A DNA stretch of 43,093 bases. Source: an uncultured Dialister sp. (GTDB lineage Bacteria > Bacillota > Negativicutes > Veillonellales > Dialisteraceae). The notes below the pieces were generated by a model, which was given only the letters and a program-made list of their open reading frames with translations, did not search any database and was not told where the DNA came from. A program made the translations under genes and the position numbers. The stretch lies in contig CAKPUX010000011.1 of the NCBI GenBank assembly GCA_934193095.1, positions 1-43,093 on the forward strand. Reading direction: 5' to 3'. Numbering within the stretch: position 1 is the first letter of the stretch; every line of letters starts with the position of its first letter. This document shows positions 8,286 through 17,016 of this stretch, piece after piece.

Positions 8286-8313
8286 GCGGCGCATAAAAAT
8301 ATGGAAGCGCCGC
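8286..8313. repeat. GCGGCGC palindrome, copy 3
   Basis: Arms at 8286-8292 and 8307-8313. GGTTC-type 9-mers (8219-8280) precede it, and a GTTAGCC...GGCGTGTCG block lies at about 8175-8215. Confidence 0.85.
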
Positions 8314-8340
8314 GGAGTTTTGATAGCGCTTCGCGCGCAT

Positions 8341-8485
8341 CGTCATTTCGAGCGTAGCCGAGAAATCTTTATTGCAGAACGTTCATCGCCTGATATGAGG
8401 CAGCACCAGGACATCGTTTTCCCTCAGCGCATACACGCTGATTCGAGAGTGCAAGAAAGATCCCTCGGCTGCGCTCGGGATGACG
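8341..8485. repeat. Inverted-repeat element family A, 145 bp
   Basis: Ends CGTCATTTCGAGCGTAGCC and GGCTGCGCTCGGGATGACG. It has the same length and orientation as 137-281. Confidence 0.8.
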
Positions 8486-8495
8486 ATACGGGAAG

Positions 8496-8635
8496 GCGGC
8501 AGTCTAACATCTGACAGTCTGACGTCTCCTAGTCTCCTAGTCTCCCAGTCCCTAATCCCTAGCTACTCATCCCAAGCTACCAGTCACTAGTCACTAGCCA
8601 TTAATCCCTAGTCACTAGTCCCCAGTCCCTGGCCT
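8496..8635. repeat. Heptamer array running into the histidine kinase gene
   Basis: About 140 bp of 7-bp units (CTGACGT, CTCCTAG, CTCCTAG, CTAATCC, CTAGTCA). Its right end encodes the stop and final residues of the kinase. With the preceding modules it fills the 8066-8607 gap. Confidence 0.85.
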
Positions 8636-10785
8636 CCCAAAAACTTCGCGATGGTTTTCACGACGAGGTTAGGATCGAGCGGCTTGGAGAGATGCTCATT
8701 CATCCCCGCTTCCTGGGTGCGGATCTTATCTTCTGTGAAAGCATTCGCTGTCATGGCGATGATGGGGATCTCCTTCGCATCCTTTCTGGGAAAACTTCGG
8801 ATTTCTTTGGCGGCCTCGCAGCCATCCATGACCGGCATCATGACGTCCATCAGGATCACGTCGAAAGTGCCTTCTGGCGCACTGGCAAAGGTTTCGACAG
8901 CCTCTTTCCCGTTCCATGCTTTCGTGACGACAGCGCCCTTCTCGGTCACGATGAAGTCCGAGATTTCCATATTGAGCTCATTGTCTTCGACGAGAAGAAT
9001 GTGAACTCCCTCGAGCGATGCCTTGGCTTCTTCTACGGTTTTCTCCGCTTTGTCGGCCTCCTTGTCGATCAGGAAGGGGAGCTTCACCGTGAACGTCGTC
9101 CCTTCGCCCTTTTGACTGGTAAAGGAAATGCTGCCGCCCATGGTTTCCGCCAGTTTCTTTGCGATCGGCATGCCAAGTCCTGTACCGGTGTAGGCTGTCT
9201 TGACACTTTCGTCTTCGCGAGTGAAGGGTTCAAAGATCCGTTTCTGGTACTCCTCGCTCATACCGATCCCGGTATCCTCACAGGTGAACGTATAGAAAGC
9301 GCGGCCCTCTTCGCCCTCGTCTTCCCGGAGACTGATGATGATTTTCCCATGATCCTTATTGTACTTTACAGCATTCCCCATGATATTCATCATGAGGCGC
9401 TTCAGGTGGCCAGGGCTGCCGATGACATCCCAGTGTGTCACCGCAAGATCGCCCCTGATGATTTCGATATCTCTTTCCTGCGCCAGCTTTTCGATGACGG
9501 TAAGGACTTCCTTAGAAACTTCCCACAGACTGAAAGGCTTCTCCTCGAGTACGACTTCACCGGACTCCAGTTTTCCCATATCGAGCACTTCATTGATGAG
9601 TTCTAAGAGCAGGTTGGACGCCTTGCTGATTTTCTCATGACATTCGTCCCGCTTTTTCAGATCATCGCGATAGCGCTTTGATACCGCCAGCATGCCAATG
9701 ATGCCATTGATCGGTGTACGGATATCATGGCTCATGCGCTGGAGAAATTCTGTCTTCGCGACATTGGCAGCATCTGCGCGGCGCGCCTCTTCCAGAAGGC
9801 TCTTGCGATATGCCTCTTCCTTTTCCTTCTCCTCTTTCTGGCGCAGCATCTGTGACCGGTAGTGATACATAAAGAAGCCTGACAAAGTAAGGAGATACAG
9901 AACGAAAGCAATCCCCAGATTCTGCGGGAGTGCGGCAAATACTTTTGTATCCGGCAAGTATACATAGATATAGTGGTCGCGCTGGCGAAGCATGATGCCA
10001 TAGGCTTCTTCTTCACTGATATTCACAAGTTGCCGACTGCCCGCGCTTTTTTTCAAGGCCTGCACCACGGGGAGATGCTTCGTCTCTTCTCCGATGAGAC
10101 TTTTATCATTCGAAGCAATGACCTGTCCGTCATCCGCGACAAGGATGGTGCCCTCCGTCAGGGGATTGTACCCGGCCAGCAGACTTTGGATCATGAGCGT
10201 GTAAGTTCTGGCATACTCGGCGGGTGTGTAGTGATACGCGACGATGATACCCGGCTTGTCCAAACGTCCTGAGGCAGCCATATCGACATAGGCCCCATCG
10301 GGGAGGCGAAGACGCTGCGAATAGATTTTCTCCGGATAACGGGCGCAATCTTTCACGACATCTCTGGAGAGGATGCCTGCGAGCGCCTCTTCCGCAAAAG
10401 GCACTTTTGTAACAGACTCCTCTGTCGCTCCTTTTTCGTCAAGGAGCAGGATACCTGAAAGCCATAGCCCACGGATATTCTGCTGCAGCAATGCCTCCTC
10501 CGTACTGCGTCCTGTCTCTTTCTCCGCCTTGAGGCTTGTCCCTACCTGACGCACGCTTTCGATGAGCCGCAAAAGCGACTGGGACTCCAATGCTTCATTG
10601 TAGTGTGTGACACTTGAGCTCTGTACCTTCACATATTCTGCTGTTTCATAGAGGCGCGCTTCCGCCTCCTTCTTCTCTTGATCGAGGAAATAGAGCGAAA
10701 CACCGAGCATGACCAGCAGCCCGCCAAGAATCCCGACCGACCAGAAACGGATTCCTTTTTGGATGGACGCTTTATCAGTAAGCAA
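8608..10785 (-). CDS. Membrane hybrid histidine kinase with receiver domain
   Basis: The chosen start is TTG at 10783-10785 (725 residues), about 9 nt after GGAGG and overlapping the upstream gene by 11 bp. Order: TM1 (about 11-34), a 250-residue extracytoplasmic sensor region, TM2 (about 286-308), coiled-coil linker, HisKA with H353 in MSHDIRTPINGI, HATPase (N-box NIMGNAVKY near 468, DTGIGM, GTGLGM) and a receiver domain with phosphoacceptor D647 in ILMDVMMP and K701. There is no output domain or adjacent DNA-binding regulator. The last residues (GLGTSD) and the stop are encoded by the heptamer array. Confidence 0.93.
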   Translation of the reverse strand: MLTDKASIQKGIRFWSVGILGGLLVMLGVSLYFLDQEKKEAEARLYETAEYVKVQSSSVTHYNEALESQSLLRLIESVRQVGTSLKAEKETGRSTEEALLQQNIRGLWLSGILLLDEKGATEESVTKVPFAEEALAGILSRDVVKDCARYPEKIYSQRLRLPDGAYVDMAASGRLDKPGIIVAYHYTPAEYARTYTLMIQSLLAGYNPLTEGTILVADDGQVIASNDKSLIGEETKHLPVVQALKKSAGSRQLVNISEEEAYGIMLRQRDHYIYVYLPDTKVFAALPQNLGIAFVLYLLTLSGFFMYHYRSQMLRQKEEKEKEEAYRKSLLEEARRADAANVAKTEFLQRMSHDIRTPINGIIGMLAVSKRYRDDLKKRDECHEKISKASNLLLELINEVLDMGKLESGEVVLEEKPFSLWEVSKEVLTVIEKLAQERDIEIIRGDLAVTHWDVIGSPGHLKRLMMNIMGNAVKYNKDHGKIIISLREDEGEEGRAFYTFTCEDTGIGMSEEYQKRIFEPFTREDESVKTAYTGTGLGMPIAKKLAETMGGSISFTSQKGEGTTFTVKLPFLIDKEADKAEKTVEEAKASLEGVHILLVEDNELNMEISDFIVTEKGAVVTKAWNGKEAVETFASAPEGTFDVILMDVMMPVMDGCEAAKEIRSFPRKDAKEIPIIAMTANAFTEDKIRTQEAGMNEHLSKPLDPNLVVKTIAKFLGGQGLGTSD

Positions 10786-11590
10786 GCTTTTCCACCTCCA
10801 AGTACTGTTTCGGGTTTTCCAGATACTTACCGATGATCTTCTCCGAGGTCCCATCCTTCCGCATCTCGCGCAGAGTCTTATCAAGCTCCTGGCAAAGACC
10901 GCGACGGTCCTCCTTGTCGAAAGCTACGCCGATCCCGACCGTCATGAGCGGCTCAGGAAGGATGCGATACTCCATATCATAGTCCTTCATATACTGTAGG
11001 ATGGAAGTCTCATGCGCTCCGATAGCATCCGCATAGCCTTTGCCGAGAAGTGTAAAAATCAGTGCGCGATCCCCCATGCTGAGAAGATTCTCCAACTTAG
11101 GAATGCGAGGATCATTTCCTCGAAGGAAAATGCCTTCCGGCTTCGTGGTCGACTGCACCGCCAGTGTTTTTCCGGCAAGATCCTGCAAATGGTAAATGTC
11201 ACTCTCGGGATTCACTGCGACCACCTGACGGCTCACCATGTACGAACCCGCCCACTGGTAGTCATCCAGACGTCCTTCCATGGAAAAGCATCCCATGACG
11301 CAGTCCAGCTCACCACTTTTCAAAAGATCCTTCTTTTTCTCCCAGTCGATGTTATGTACTTCGACGCGATACCCCATGCGGTCGAAAGCCTCTGTCGCCA
11401 GATCCACATCGATCCCCGTCGGCACACCGTCTTCATCAAAATAATTGAACGGCGGATAACGGTCACTTCCCAGCTTGATCACCGGACGCTCGTCCTTCTG
11501 CGGCGCCCCATGGGGCATACCGCAACCTGTAAGAAAAAGACCAGTGAGGCAGACCCCAAGGACGATACCCATGATGCCCTTACAATGCAT
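10775..11590 (-). CDS. Family-3 periplasmic solute-binding lipoprotein
   Basis: The 271-residue lipoprotein (lipobox LTGC, Cys23) has the amino-acid-type SBP_bac_3 fold: IKLGSDRYPPFNYFDEDGVPTGIDVDL is the typical N-terminal lobe opening (fragment names residues about 35-61). The start chosen is ATG at 11588-11590 with GGAG 6 nt upstream; a longer frame runs into repeat DNA. No permease or ATPase is near. Its overlap with the hybrid kinase gene suggests that it is the sensor's periplasmic ligand receptor rather than a transporter subunit; that role is inference. Confidence 0.88.
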   Translation of the reverse strand: MHCKGIMGIVLGVCLTGLFLTGCGMPHGAPQKDERPVIKLGSDRYPPFNYFDEDGVPTGIDVDLATEAFDRMGYRVEVHNIDWEKKKDLLKSGELDCVMGCFSMEGRLDDYQWAGSYMVSRQVVAVNPESDIYHLQDLAGKTLAVQSTTKPEGIFLRGNDPRIPKLENLLSMGDRALIFTLLGKGYADAIGAHETSILQYMKDYDMEYRILPEPLMTVGIGVAFDKEDRRGLCQELDKTLREMRKDGTSEKIIGKYLENPKQYLEVEKLAY

Positions 11591-11844
11591 GCCAATCTCC
11601 TTTGCAGAATGATAAACATTTTTATAATTGTAGCAAATCGGCCCCAAAAAGCGCAATAAACAGGCAGAAGAAATGAAATTTCCAAGAGCGTCATCGCGGA
11701 TACCGATGAAGCGATACCCGAATCCACCCATCGAGACAAGAAGTGATGCACACGCAAAAACGGTTTCCCTATTAGCTCATCGGGCGAGTTGCCCTTTGAT
11801 TTCATTTGAAAGCTTCGCTTAAATGAGAAATTAGAAATGGTGGT

Positions 11845-11872
11845 GCGGCGCATAAAAACATAGAAGCGCCGC
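11845..11872. repeat. GCGGCGC palindrome, copy 4
   Basis: Arms at 11845-11851 and 11866-11872, between a GGGCGAGTTGCCC block and a GGCGATGC dyad. Confidence 0.85.
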
Positions 11873-11909
11873 GGAGTATAAATAGGGCGATGCTCGAAAG
11901 TGGCATTTG

Positions 11910-11985
11910 AGTCACCAGTCACCAGTCACTAGTCACTCCTAATCCCCAATCCCTAATCCCTAGCCACTCATCCCTGCTTTCAAAC
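11910..11985. repeat. Heptamer array after the MFS gene
   Basis: Units CAGTCAC, TAGTCAC, CTAATCC, CCAATCC, CTAATCC, CTAGCCA run up to within a few bases of the MFS stop codon. Confidence 0.8.
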
Positions 11986-11987
11986 TT

Positions 11988-13148
11988 CTATTTTCCCAGC
12001 TCTCCTTTCCGGACACGCCCGAGGTAGACCTTGACCCCCAGAGAGAGCTGGATCAGACCGGCGATGGCGTAGACTTCCCAGATGCCTGCCATCATAGAAA
12101 TCGCAGAAGAGACGAGCGGCCCCACCATATTGCCAAACTGCTGCGCCGTATTGAAAAGACCAAAGACGCGGCCGCGGAAATCATCCGGCGTGTACATGAC
12201 CATCGCTGCATTGAGCGAAGGATTTACACCGATCACAAAGCACCCGACAAGGAACTGACAAAGGCCGAAGCCCACGACGGTATCCGGTACGGACTGCGCC
12301 ATCGTGAAGCAGCCCGCAGAAAGCAGCGTGAGGCAGATGGCGAAGTAATATCCCTTACGCTGGCCGAATTTCCCCCATAGCGTCGTCGTGAGCGCTCCTG
12401 CAATGCCGCCGCTGCTCATGATGAAGCCGGAAATGAGTTCCACATTTCCCATGCCATCCAAAAGCTCAGAAACGTAAAGCGCCGTCACCGGCTGAATCAT
12501 GAGGATCGTCGTCTGCAGACCGAAAGCGATGAAGAGAATTTCCCGAAGGTGTCCGTTATGGAAGGCATACGAGAGGTCTTCGCCGATGGTGGTATCCTTC
12601 GATTCCACCTTTTTCACCGTTCCCATCTTCGGCTCTCTGACATAAAGGATGACGAGCACGGCGACAAACCAGAGGAACGCCGCAGAAATAAAGAAGGTAT
12701 TCCGTATACCGATGAGATGTGCCAGCGTGCCGCCCACAAGAGGTCCTGCGATGCCGCCCACGATGAGTGCTGTCTGCCCCATTCCGAGCGTGGCTCCCAG
12801 ATTCTTCGGGTCCGCACTGACGGAGATGATCGCCATCGACGCTGCGACGAAACCATTCGAGAATCCCATAAAGGCACGAGCCGCTGTCATCTGCCAGGCA
12901 TTCTGGGACAGCCCGCAGAAGAGATAGGAAAAACCGAGAAGCACCCCCGCACGGATCGCCATCTGCTTCTTCCCCCGCGTATCCGCCAACTTCCCCCAGA
13001 CAGGCCCCATGATGCCCGCCACCAGAAAGCAGCTTGAGAATACGATGCCCGTCCAAAGTGCGATACGCTCTTCCGGTACCCCGATCTCCAAAAGATAGAG
13101 AGGCAGGAAAGGAATGACCATCGTGTAGCCGATAGATACAAGGAACAT
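11988..13148 (-). CDS. MFS transporter, DHA1-like
   Basis: The 386-residue inner-membrane permease has about 12 hydrophobic segments. The motif-A-like loop GKLADTRGKKQ lies between the second and third segments, as in drug:H+ antiporters and MdtG-like efflux proteins. The substrate is unknown. The first ATG has no ribosome-binding site, and the frame continues upstream with typical TM1 sequence (RQNILILIAS) back to a TGA; a good AAAGGAG lies there, but with no ATG, GTG or TTG in frame. The true N-terminus is therefore probably longer, with a rare start, or the frame is disturbed. Confidence 0.85.
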   Translation of the reverse strand: MFLVSIGYTMVIPFLPLYLLEIGVPEERIALWTGIVFSSCFLVAGIMGPVWGKLADTRGKKQMAIRAGVLLGFSYLFCGLSQNAWQMTAARAFMGFSNGFVAASMAIISVSADPKNLGATLGMGQTALIVGGIAGPLVGGTLAHLIGIRNTFFISAAFLWFVAVLVILYVREPKMGTVKKVESKDTTIGEDLSYAFHNGHLREILFIAFGLQTTILMIQPVTALYVSELLDGMGNVELISGFIMSSGGIAGALTTTLWGKFGQRKGYYFAICLTLLSAGCFTMAQSVPDTVVGFGLCQFLVGCFVIGVNPSLNAAMVMYTPDDFRGRVFGLFNTAQQFGNMVGPLVSSAISMMAGIWEVYAIAGLIQLSLGVKVYLGRVRKGELGK

Positions 13149-13309
13149 GCTTGCGATAAGGATCAGGATATTCTGTCTGTACTTCGTGGATCGTCAGCTC
13201 CTTTCAGAAAATAGGGTTAAGGGTTAGCCCCTCGGGCGTGCCGCCCTTTGATTGCGTGCGAAAGAGGGGGAGCGGGTTCAACAGGTTCAGAGGGTTCAAT
13301 GGGGGTAGT

Positions 13310-13337
13310 GCGGCGCATAAAAATATGGAAGCGCCGC
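13310..13337. repeat. GCGGCGC palindrome, copy 5
   Basis: Arms at 13310-13316 and 13331-13337. 9-mers (GGGTTCAAC type) occupy 13274-13301 and a GTTAGCCCC...GGGCGTGCCGCCC block 13214-13245. With the following heptamers these fill the whole 13149-13486 gap. Confidence 0.85.
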
Positions 13338-13375
13338 GGAGTATAGATGGTGGCGATGCCCAAAGGTGGCATTTC

Positions 13376-13446
13376 AGTCACTAGTCACAAGTCACTAGTC
13401 ACTCGAGGCACCTAATCCCTAGCCACTAATCCCTAGCTACTCATCT
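13376..13446. repeat. Heptamer array
   Basis: CAGTCAC, TAGTCAC, AAGTCAC, TAGTCAC, then CTAATCC-type units. It follows a GGCGATGCCC...GGTGGCATT dyad. Confidence 0.75.
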
Positions 13447-13486
13447 CTACTTTCAAGCCTCCGTGTTCAGGGGGAAGGCATTCAAG

Positions 13487-14215
13487 TCACTTATCCCCCA
13501 GCCACTTTAGCGCATCATCGAGCATATTGGTCGTGACGAAGTGCCCGAGGCGTGGATAGGTGATGCGCGTCACATCGCCGCCAGCTGCCTGCAAAGATTC
13601 AAAGAAATGCGCCTGCGCGCGCGGGTCGACGGATATGTCATTTTCCCCATTCGTCAAAAAGATGGGAATCGATTTCATTTCTTTGATATGAGACATCGGC
13701 TGCTCATGTTGCAGCATTTCATAGAGAGGCCAGTTTCTGCCAGCGTCGATCCCGAAACGCGCCTGCATGAAGAGATGTGAGAGAAGCCAGTCCCCCGAAC
13801 CATTGAAGGAAATCACCGATTTCACCAGATGCGGATAGCGGGCTGCGATCCCGAGAACGGACATGCCGCCCATCGAGTGTCCTGCAATGACGGGTGTACC
13901 ATAGCCCTTGTCCCGCACAAAGGTATAGAGCGTCTCATATTCTCTCACATTCTGCCAGATCGTTTCCCAGAAAATGTTGTAATCCTCGACCTGATAATAG
14001 TCTGTCAGCGCATCGCGCTCCCCATGATGAATGGCATCCGGGACGAAGACGGTATAGCCATGAAGCGCAAAGACAGCCGCTTTCGTGGTCTGGTATTCTC
14101 CGCGGCTGCTCCAGCCATGGTACAGGAGGAGAGCCTTTCCCTCGTCTCGGATCGGATGCACGATGCGGACGGGAATATCCCCCACGTAACTTTTCTCGAT
14201 ATGGAGCTGCAGCAT
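13487..14215 (-). CDS. Alpha/beta hydrolase (esterase/peptidase-like)
   Basis: The start at 14213-14215 follows AGGAGG by 6 nt (242 residues). It is a cytoplasmic serine hydrolase of the prolyl-oligopeptidase-like/YitV group. The nucleophile elbow is GHSMGG (S114), the acid is D193 or D197 in NGENDISVDP, and the base is H225 in LGHFV. An oxyanion-side motif YHGWSSRGEY is at 32-41. The substrate cannot be read from sequence. The stop TGA falls in the adjacent repeat. Confidence 0.88.
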   Translation of the reverse strand: MLQLHIEKSYVGDIPVRIVHPIRDEGKALLLYHGWSSRGEYQTTKAAVFALHGYTVFVPDAIHHGERDALTDYYQVEDYNIFWETIWQNVREYETLYTFVRDKGYGTPVIAGHSMGGMSVLGIAARYPHLVKSVISFNGSGDWLLSHLFMQARFGIDAGRNWPLYEMLQHEQPMSHIKEMKSIPIFLTNGENDISVDPRAQAHFFESLQAAGGDVTRITYPRLGHFVTTNMLDDALKWLGDK

Positions 14216-14276
14216 ATTTGCCCTCCTTTGGTATGTAATAAGGTGCAACGGGTTCAACGGGTTCTACGGGGAAGGT

Positions 14277-14304
14277 GCGGCGCATAAAAACAGGGAAGCG
14301 CCGC
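14277..14304. repeat. GCGGCGC palindrome, copy 6
   Basis: Arms at 14277-14283 and 14298-14304, preceded by 9-mers GGTTCAACG (14251-14270). Confidence 0.85.
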
Positions 14305-14349
14305 AGAGTATAAGAGTATAAATAATGGCGATGCCCAAAGGTGGTATTT

Positions 14350-14416
14350 AGTCACCAGTCACTAGTCACTCCTAATCCCCAATCCCTAATCCCTAGCTAC
14401 TCATCCCTGCTTTCAG
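14350..14416. repeat. Heptamer array entering the acyltransferase gene
   Basis: CAGTCAC, TAGTCAC, CTAATCC, CCAATCC, CTAATCC, CTAGCTA, CTCATCC, CTGCTTT in register. The last three units are coding. Confidence 0.85.
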
Positions 14417-15302
14417 ACTTTAGCTCCGGATGCAGACGATCCGTCCACTTCCAGCGATTGTGCAGCCAGAACCATTCCTCCGGATACTGGCGAATCCACG
14501 CTTCCAGGCGCTCATTGATCTTATCCGTGATATTCTGGATAGCTTCCTTCTTGGAGAGCCCTTCCTCCGGCGTGATCGGATCACCGATGATGATTTCAAA
14601 GCGGAAAGGCTCCGTCTGGTGGATCAGCGCTGTCATGACCGGCAGTTTGCAGAGCATGGAAAAATGCGCCGGCCCTGTCGCAGTCAGTGTTTTCTCCCCG
14701 AAGAAATCAGACAGGATCCCCGTGTCCCCGGGGTCCTGATCGCACAGAAGTCCCACGAAGTATCCTTCCTTCAGCCGGCGGAGCATATCACGGACACCGG
14801 TCTTGTACTCGACGGTCTGTCCCGGCATCGAGCGATATTCGCAGAGGAAACGGTCGAATTCCTCATTGTTCTGCTTCATCGCGACAGAAAGCAGCGGATA
14901 ACCGTAGAGCGCAAGCGCCGCCCCTTCGACTTCCCAGTTGCCGCAGTGCGTCGCCGCCAGGATGCAGCCTTTCCCTTCCGCCTTGATCGCATCCAGCTTT
15001 TCCTTCCCTCGAATGGTCACGTACTCGGAGATATTCTCCTTCGTAAGCAGCGGAAAACGGAACATCGAGACGCCCAGCGGTCCGAAACGGACAGCCGATG
15101 CCTTCGCGATGCGCTCAGCTTCCTTCTCGTCCTTGGCAAGACCGGTGCGGAGAAGATTCGCGACTGCAAGCCGCTTTCTTCTTGCGGGTACCAGCAGCCA
15201 GAAAAATTTTCCCAGCGCATCCCCCGCTTTCACGGCATTTTCTTCTGAAAGCCCGCAGCAGAAAGCGCCGAGCGTCTTGAGTAATCTATAGGTACCTTTC
15301 AT
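14397..15302 (-). CDS. LpxL/HtrB-family lipid A acyltransferase
   Basis: This 301-residue inner-membrane-associated acyltransferase would add a secondary acyl chain to lipid A. The HX4E catalytic motif is H119-C-G-N-W-E124 in AATHCGNWEVEG, and an N-terminal hydrophobic stretch (FFWLLVP) precedes it. Its presence argues for a lipopolysaccharide outer membrane. The C-terminal residues SRDE and the stop coincide with the recurring GAAAGCAGGGATGAGTAG repeat, so the tail looks appended by repeat sequence. Which acyl chain or position is used is not decidable here. Confidence 0.9.
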   Translation of the reverse strand: MKGTYRLLKTLGAFCCGLSEENAVKAGDALGKFFWLLVPARRKRLAVANLLRTGLAKDEKEAERIAKASAVRFGPLGVSMFRFPLLTKENISEYVTIRGKEKLDAIKAEGKGCILAATHCGNWEVEGAALALYGYPLLSVAMKQNNEEFDRFLCEYRSMPGQTVEYKTGVRDMLRRLKEGYFVGLLCDQDPGDTGILSDFFGEKTLTATGPAHFSMLCKLPVMTALIHQTEPFRFEIIIGDPITPEEGLSKKEAIQNITDKINERLEAWIRQYPEEWFWLHNRWKWTDRLHPELKSESRDE

Positions 15303-15372
15303 AGGGATACCCCTTTCTGAAAAATAGAGAATAAGGTTGATGTGTTCAGGTTGGCAGGTTCAGGGATTTGGT

Positions 15373-15417
15373 GCAGCGCATTATATAATTAAGGAAACAC
15401 TGATTAAAGGCGCCGCG
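15373..15417. repeat. Degenerate palindrome with family B fragment in its loop
   Basis: A GCAGCGC arm and a GGCGCCGC arm surround AAGGAAACACTGATTAAA (15391-15408), which matches one end of family B. The rest of 15303-15680 shows only GGTTC-type repeats, a degenerate palindrome at 15623-15648 and unrecognised AT-rich DNA. Confidence 0.6.
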
Positions 15418-15680
15418 GAATTTTAGATATGGATATTCACAAAAGATGGAGAACCCGTTAAGCCTTTTGAACCCACAGAACCTATGCATAAATGGTTAAA
15501 CAGCCAAGTTGCATGTATTGCTTTCAAACTAACCCAAGTCCTGCTCCCAATTCTTACTATTTTACCATAGATTTGAACAAAATGTTTTTATCGTTGAAAA
15601 TCAAGAGAGAAACAACAATACAGCGGCGCTTTATATTTTTATGCAACGCTCCAGCACTTCTCACTTTTTCAAAAGCACAC

Positions 15681-15706
15681 AAAAAGACCGGCAAGCCGGT
15701 CTTTTT
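15681..15706 (-). terminator. Terminator of rpsD
   Basis: GACCGGC/GCCGGTC stem flanked by A5 and T5, 22 bp after the rpsD stop. Confidence 0.92.
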
Positions 15707-15727
15707 GTATTCGCGAAAAGCATCCAA

Positions 15728-16321
15728 TTACTTGGAGTACAATTCGACGATGTTGGTTTCGTTGACTTCGTCCTTGTATGGGAGTTCGTCTCTCTGCGGG
15801 AAACGAACCAAGGTAGCGGTCCAGTTGTCGAAAGATTTTTCGATGTATGGAAGATCGAAAGTCTTAGCTTCCTGGAAGGACTGTTTGAACATTTCGTTGG
15901 ATCTGTAAGCTTCACGCAGGGAAACGACCTGGCCAGCGCGCAGCGGGTAGGACGGAATGTCTACTCTCTTGCCATCGACATTGATGAGGCCATGGGTAAC
16001 CATCTGACGAGCCTGACGGATGGAACGTGCAAAGCCAGCACGATATACGACGTTATCGAGTCTGGTTTCCAGCAGGAACAGCAGGTTTTCGCCTACGACG
16101 CCGGACATTCTCTTTGCTTTATCATAATAGCGGTAGAACTGCTTTTCAAGCAGGTTGTACATTGCTTTTACTTTCTGTTTTTCTGCGAGCTGGATGCCGT
16201 ATTCAGACATTTTCTTCTGACGAGCTTCCGCTGGCTGCCGTTTTAACGCTTTCGGATGGCCGTAAACATTTACGCCGAAACGTCTGCTGGTCTTAAAACG
16301 GAGATTTCTGTTTGTTGCCAT
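15728..16321 (-). CDS. rpsD: 30S ribosomal protein S4
   Basis: S4 is a primary 16S rRNA binding protein that nucleates 30S body assembly. The start ATG (197 residues) lies 8 nt after GAGGTGA; an upstream GTG lies inside that site. MATNRNLRFKTSRRFGVNVYG opens the protein (its first residues), and the S4 RNA-binding domain is RLDNVVYRAGFARSIRQARQMVTHG (about 90-114). Unlike the arrangement in enterobacteria, it is monocistronic and outside a ribosomal operon, as in Bacillus. The N-terminus lacks a zinc-binding cysteine cluster. Confidence 0.97.
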   Translation of the reverse strand: MATNRNLRFKTSRRFGVNVYGHPKALKRQPAEARQKKMSEYGIQLAEKQKVKAMYNLLEKQFYRYYDKAKRMSGVVGENLLFLLETRLDNVVYRAGFARSIRQARQMVTHGLINVDGKRVDIPSYPLRAGQVVSLREAYRSNEMFKQSFQEAKTFDLPYIEKSFDNWTATLVRFPQRDELPYKDEVNETNIVELYSK

Positions 16322-16374
16322 TGTGTGAGTCACCTCTCTGTAAAATATCGCTATCCGAATTGAATAGCTTATTT

Positions 16375-16403
16375 ATTATAAAGGGTAATTCGGGCCGTGT
16401 CAA
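16375..16403 (-). promoter_or_regulatory. Consensus promoter of rpsD
   Basis: TTGACA (16398-16403), 17 bp, TATAAT (16375-16380), all matching consensus. The leader would be about 47 nt; no long S4-autoregulatory structure is evident. Confidence 0.92.
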
Positions 16404-16409
16404 ATAGAA

Positions 16410-16790
16410 AATGGTGAATAGGTTCAGATTTTAGGGGTAGTCCATGGGGCGGCTCCGTCCACTGATTATGAATGAAAGCTTTGCACGAATAAGGAATTAG
16501 GAATGAAGGCGGCGGCTTCGCCGCGAGTATATATGGGGCGATACGAGAATACCGCTTTCCCAGTATAACCTTCCCCTCTAGGGGAAGGTGGCGAGCAGAG
16601 CGAGCCGGATAGGGTGCTCGCGGTATGAAAGCCCAAGAGAACGCTCATCTCACATTCGCTTTCATTCCTTCACGTAGAAGGCTGCCCCTTCGGGGCAGAT
16701 CTATTCTCCGCCTTCGGCGCGCCCCTTCTTCAAGGGGCTACACAACGGTCATGTAAAAACGCTGACCCTTCGCAAGGTCTCCTCCCCCAT
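16410..16790. other. Gene-free repeat mosaic upstream of the rpsD promoter
   Basis: Several perfect small dyads follow one another: GGCGGCTTCGCCGC-type (16520-16535), CCTTCCCCTCTAGGGGAAGG (16570-16589), GCCCCTTCGGGGC (16683-16695) and CCCCTTCTTCAAGGGG (16722-16737). No supported gene. Confidence 0.6.
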
Positions 16791-16792
16791 AT

Positions 16793-16950
16793 CGTCATTT
16801 CGAGCGCAACGAGGGATCTTTCTTGCACTGCGGTCAGTATCACATAAGCACTGATATGGAAACGACGCCTTGGTGCTACGTATTTCTGCGTTCACACATA
16901 CATCGTTTCCCGGTCTGCAAGAAAGATTTCTCGCTTCGCTCGAAATGACG
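16793..16950. repeat. Inverted-repeat element family A, 158 bp, uninterrupted
   Basis: Ends CGTCATTTCGAGCG and CGCTCGAAATGACG. It contains the unoccupied site CTTTCTTGCACTG that is interrupted in the 1636-1958 copy. Confidence 0.85.
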
Positions 16951-16963
16951 ATACGGGAGTCTG

Positions 16964-17016
16964 GTGTCTTCTAGTCTTCTAGTCTTCTAGTCTTCTAATC
17001 GCTTAGTCACCAGTCA
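16964..17016. repeat. Heptamer array (CTTCTAG units)
   Basis: TCTTCTA repeated four times in tandem, then CAGTCAC-type units that carry the stop codon of the next gene. Confidence 0.85.

Noticed and set aside
8496..8635. Heptamer arrays as a CRISPR array
   Set aside because: The repeat unit is 7 bp with no 20-40 bp spacers, and no cas genes are present.
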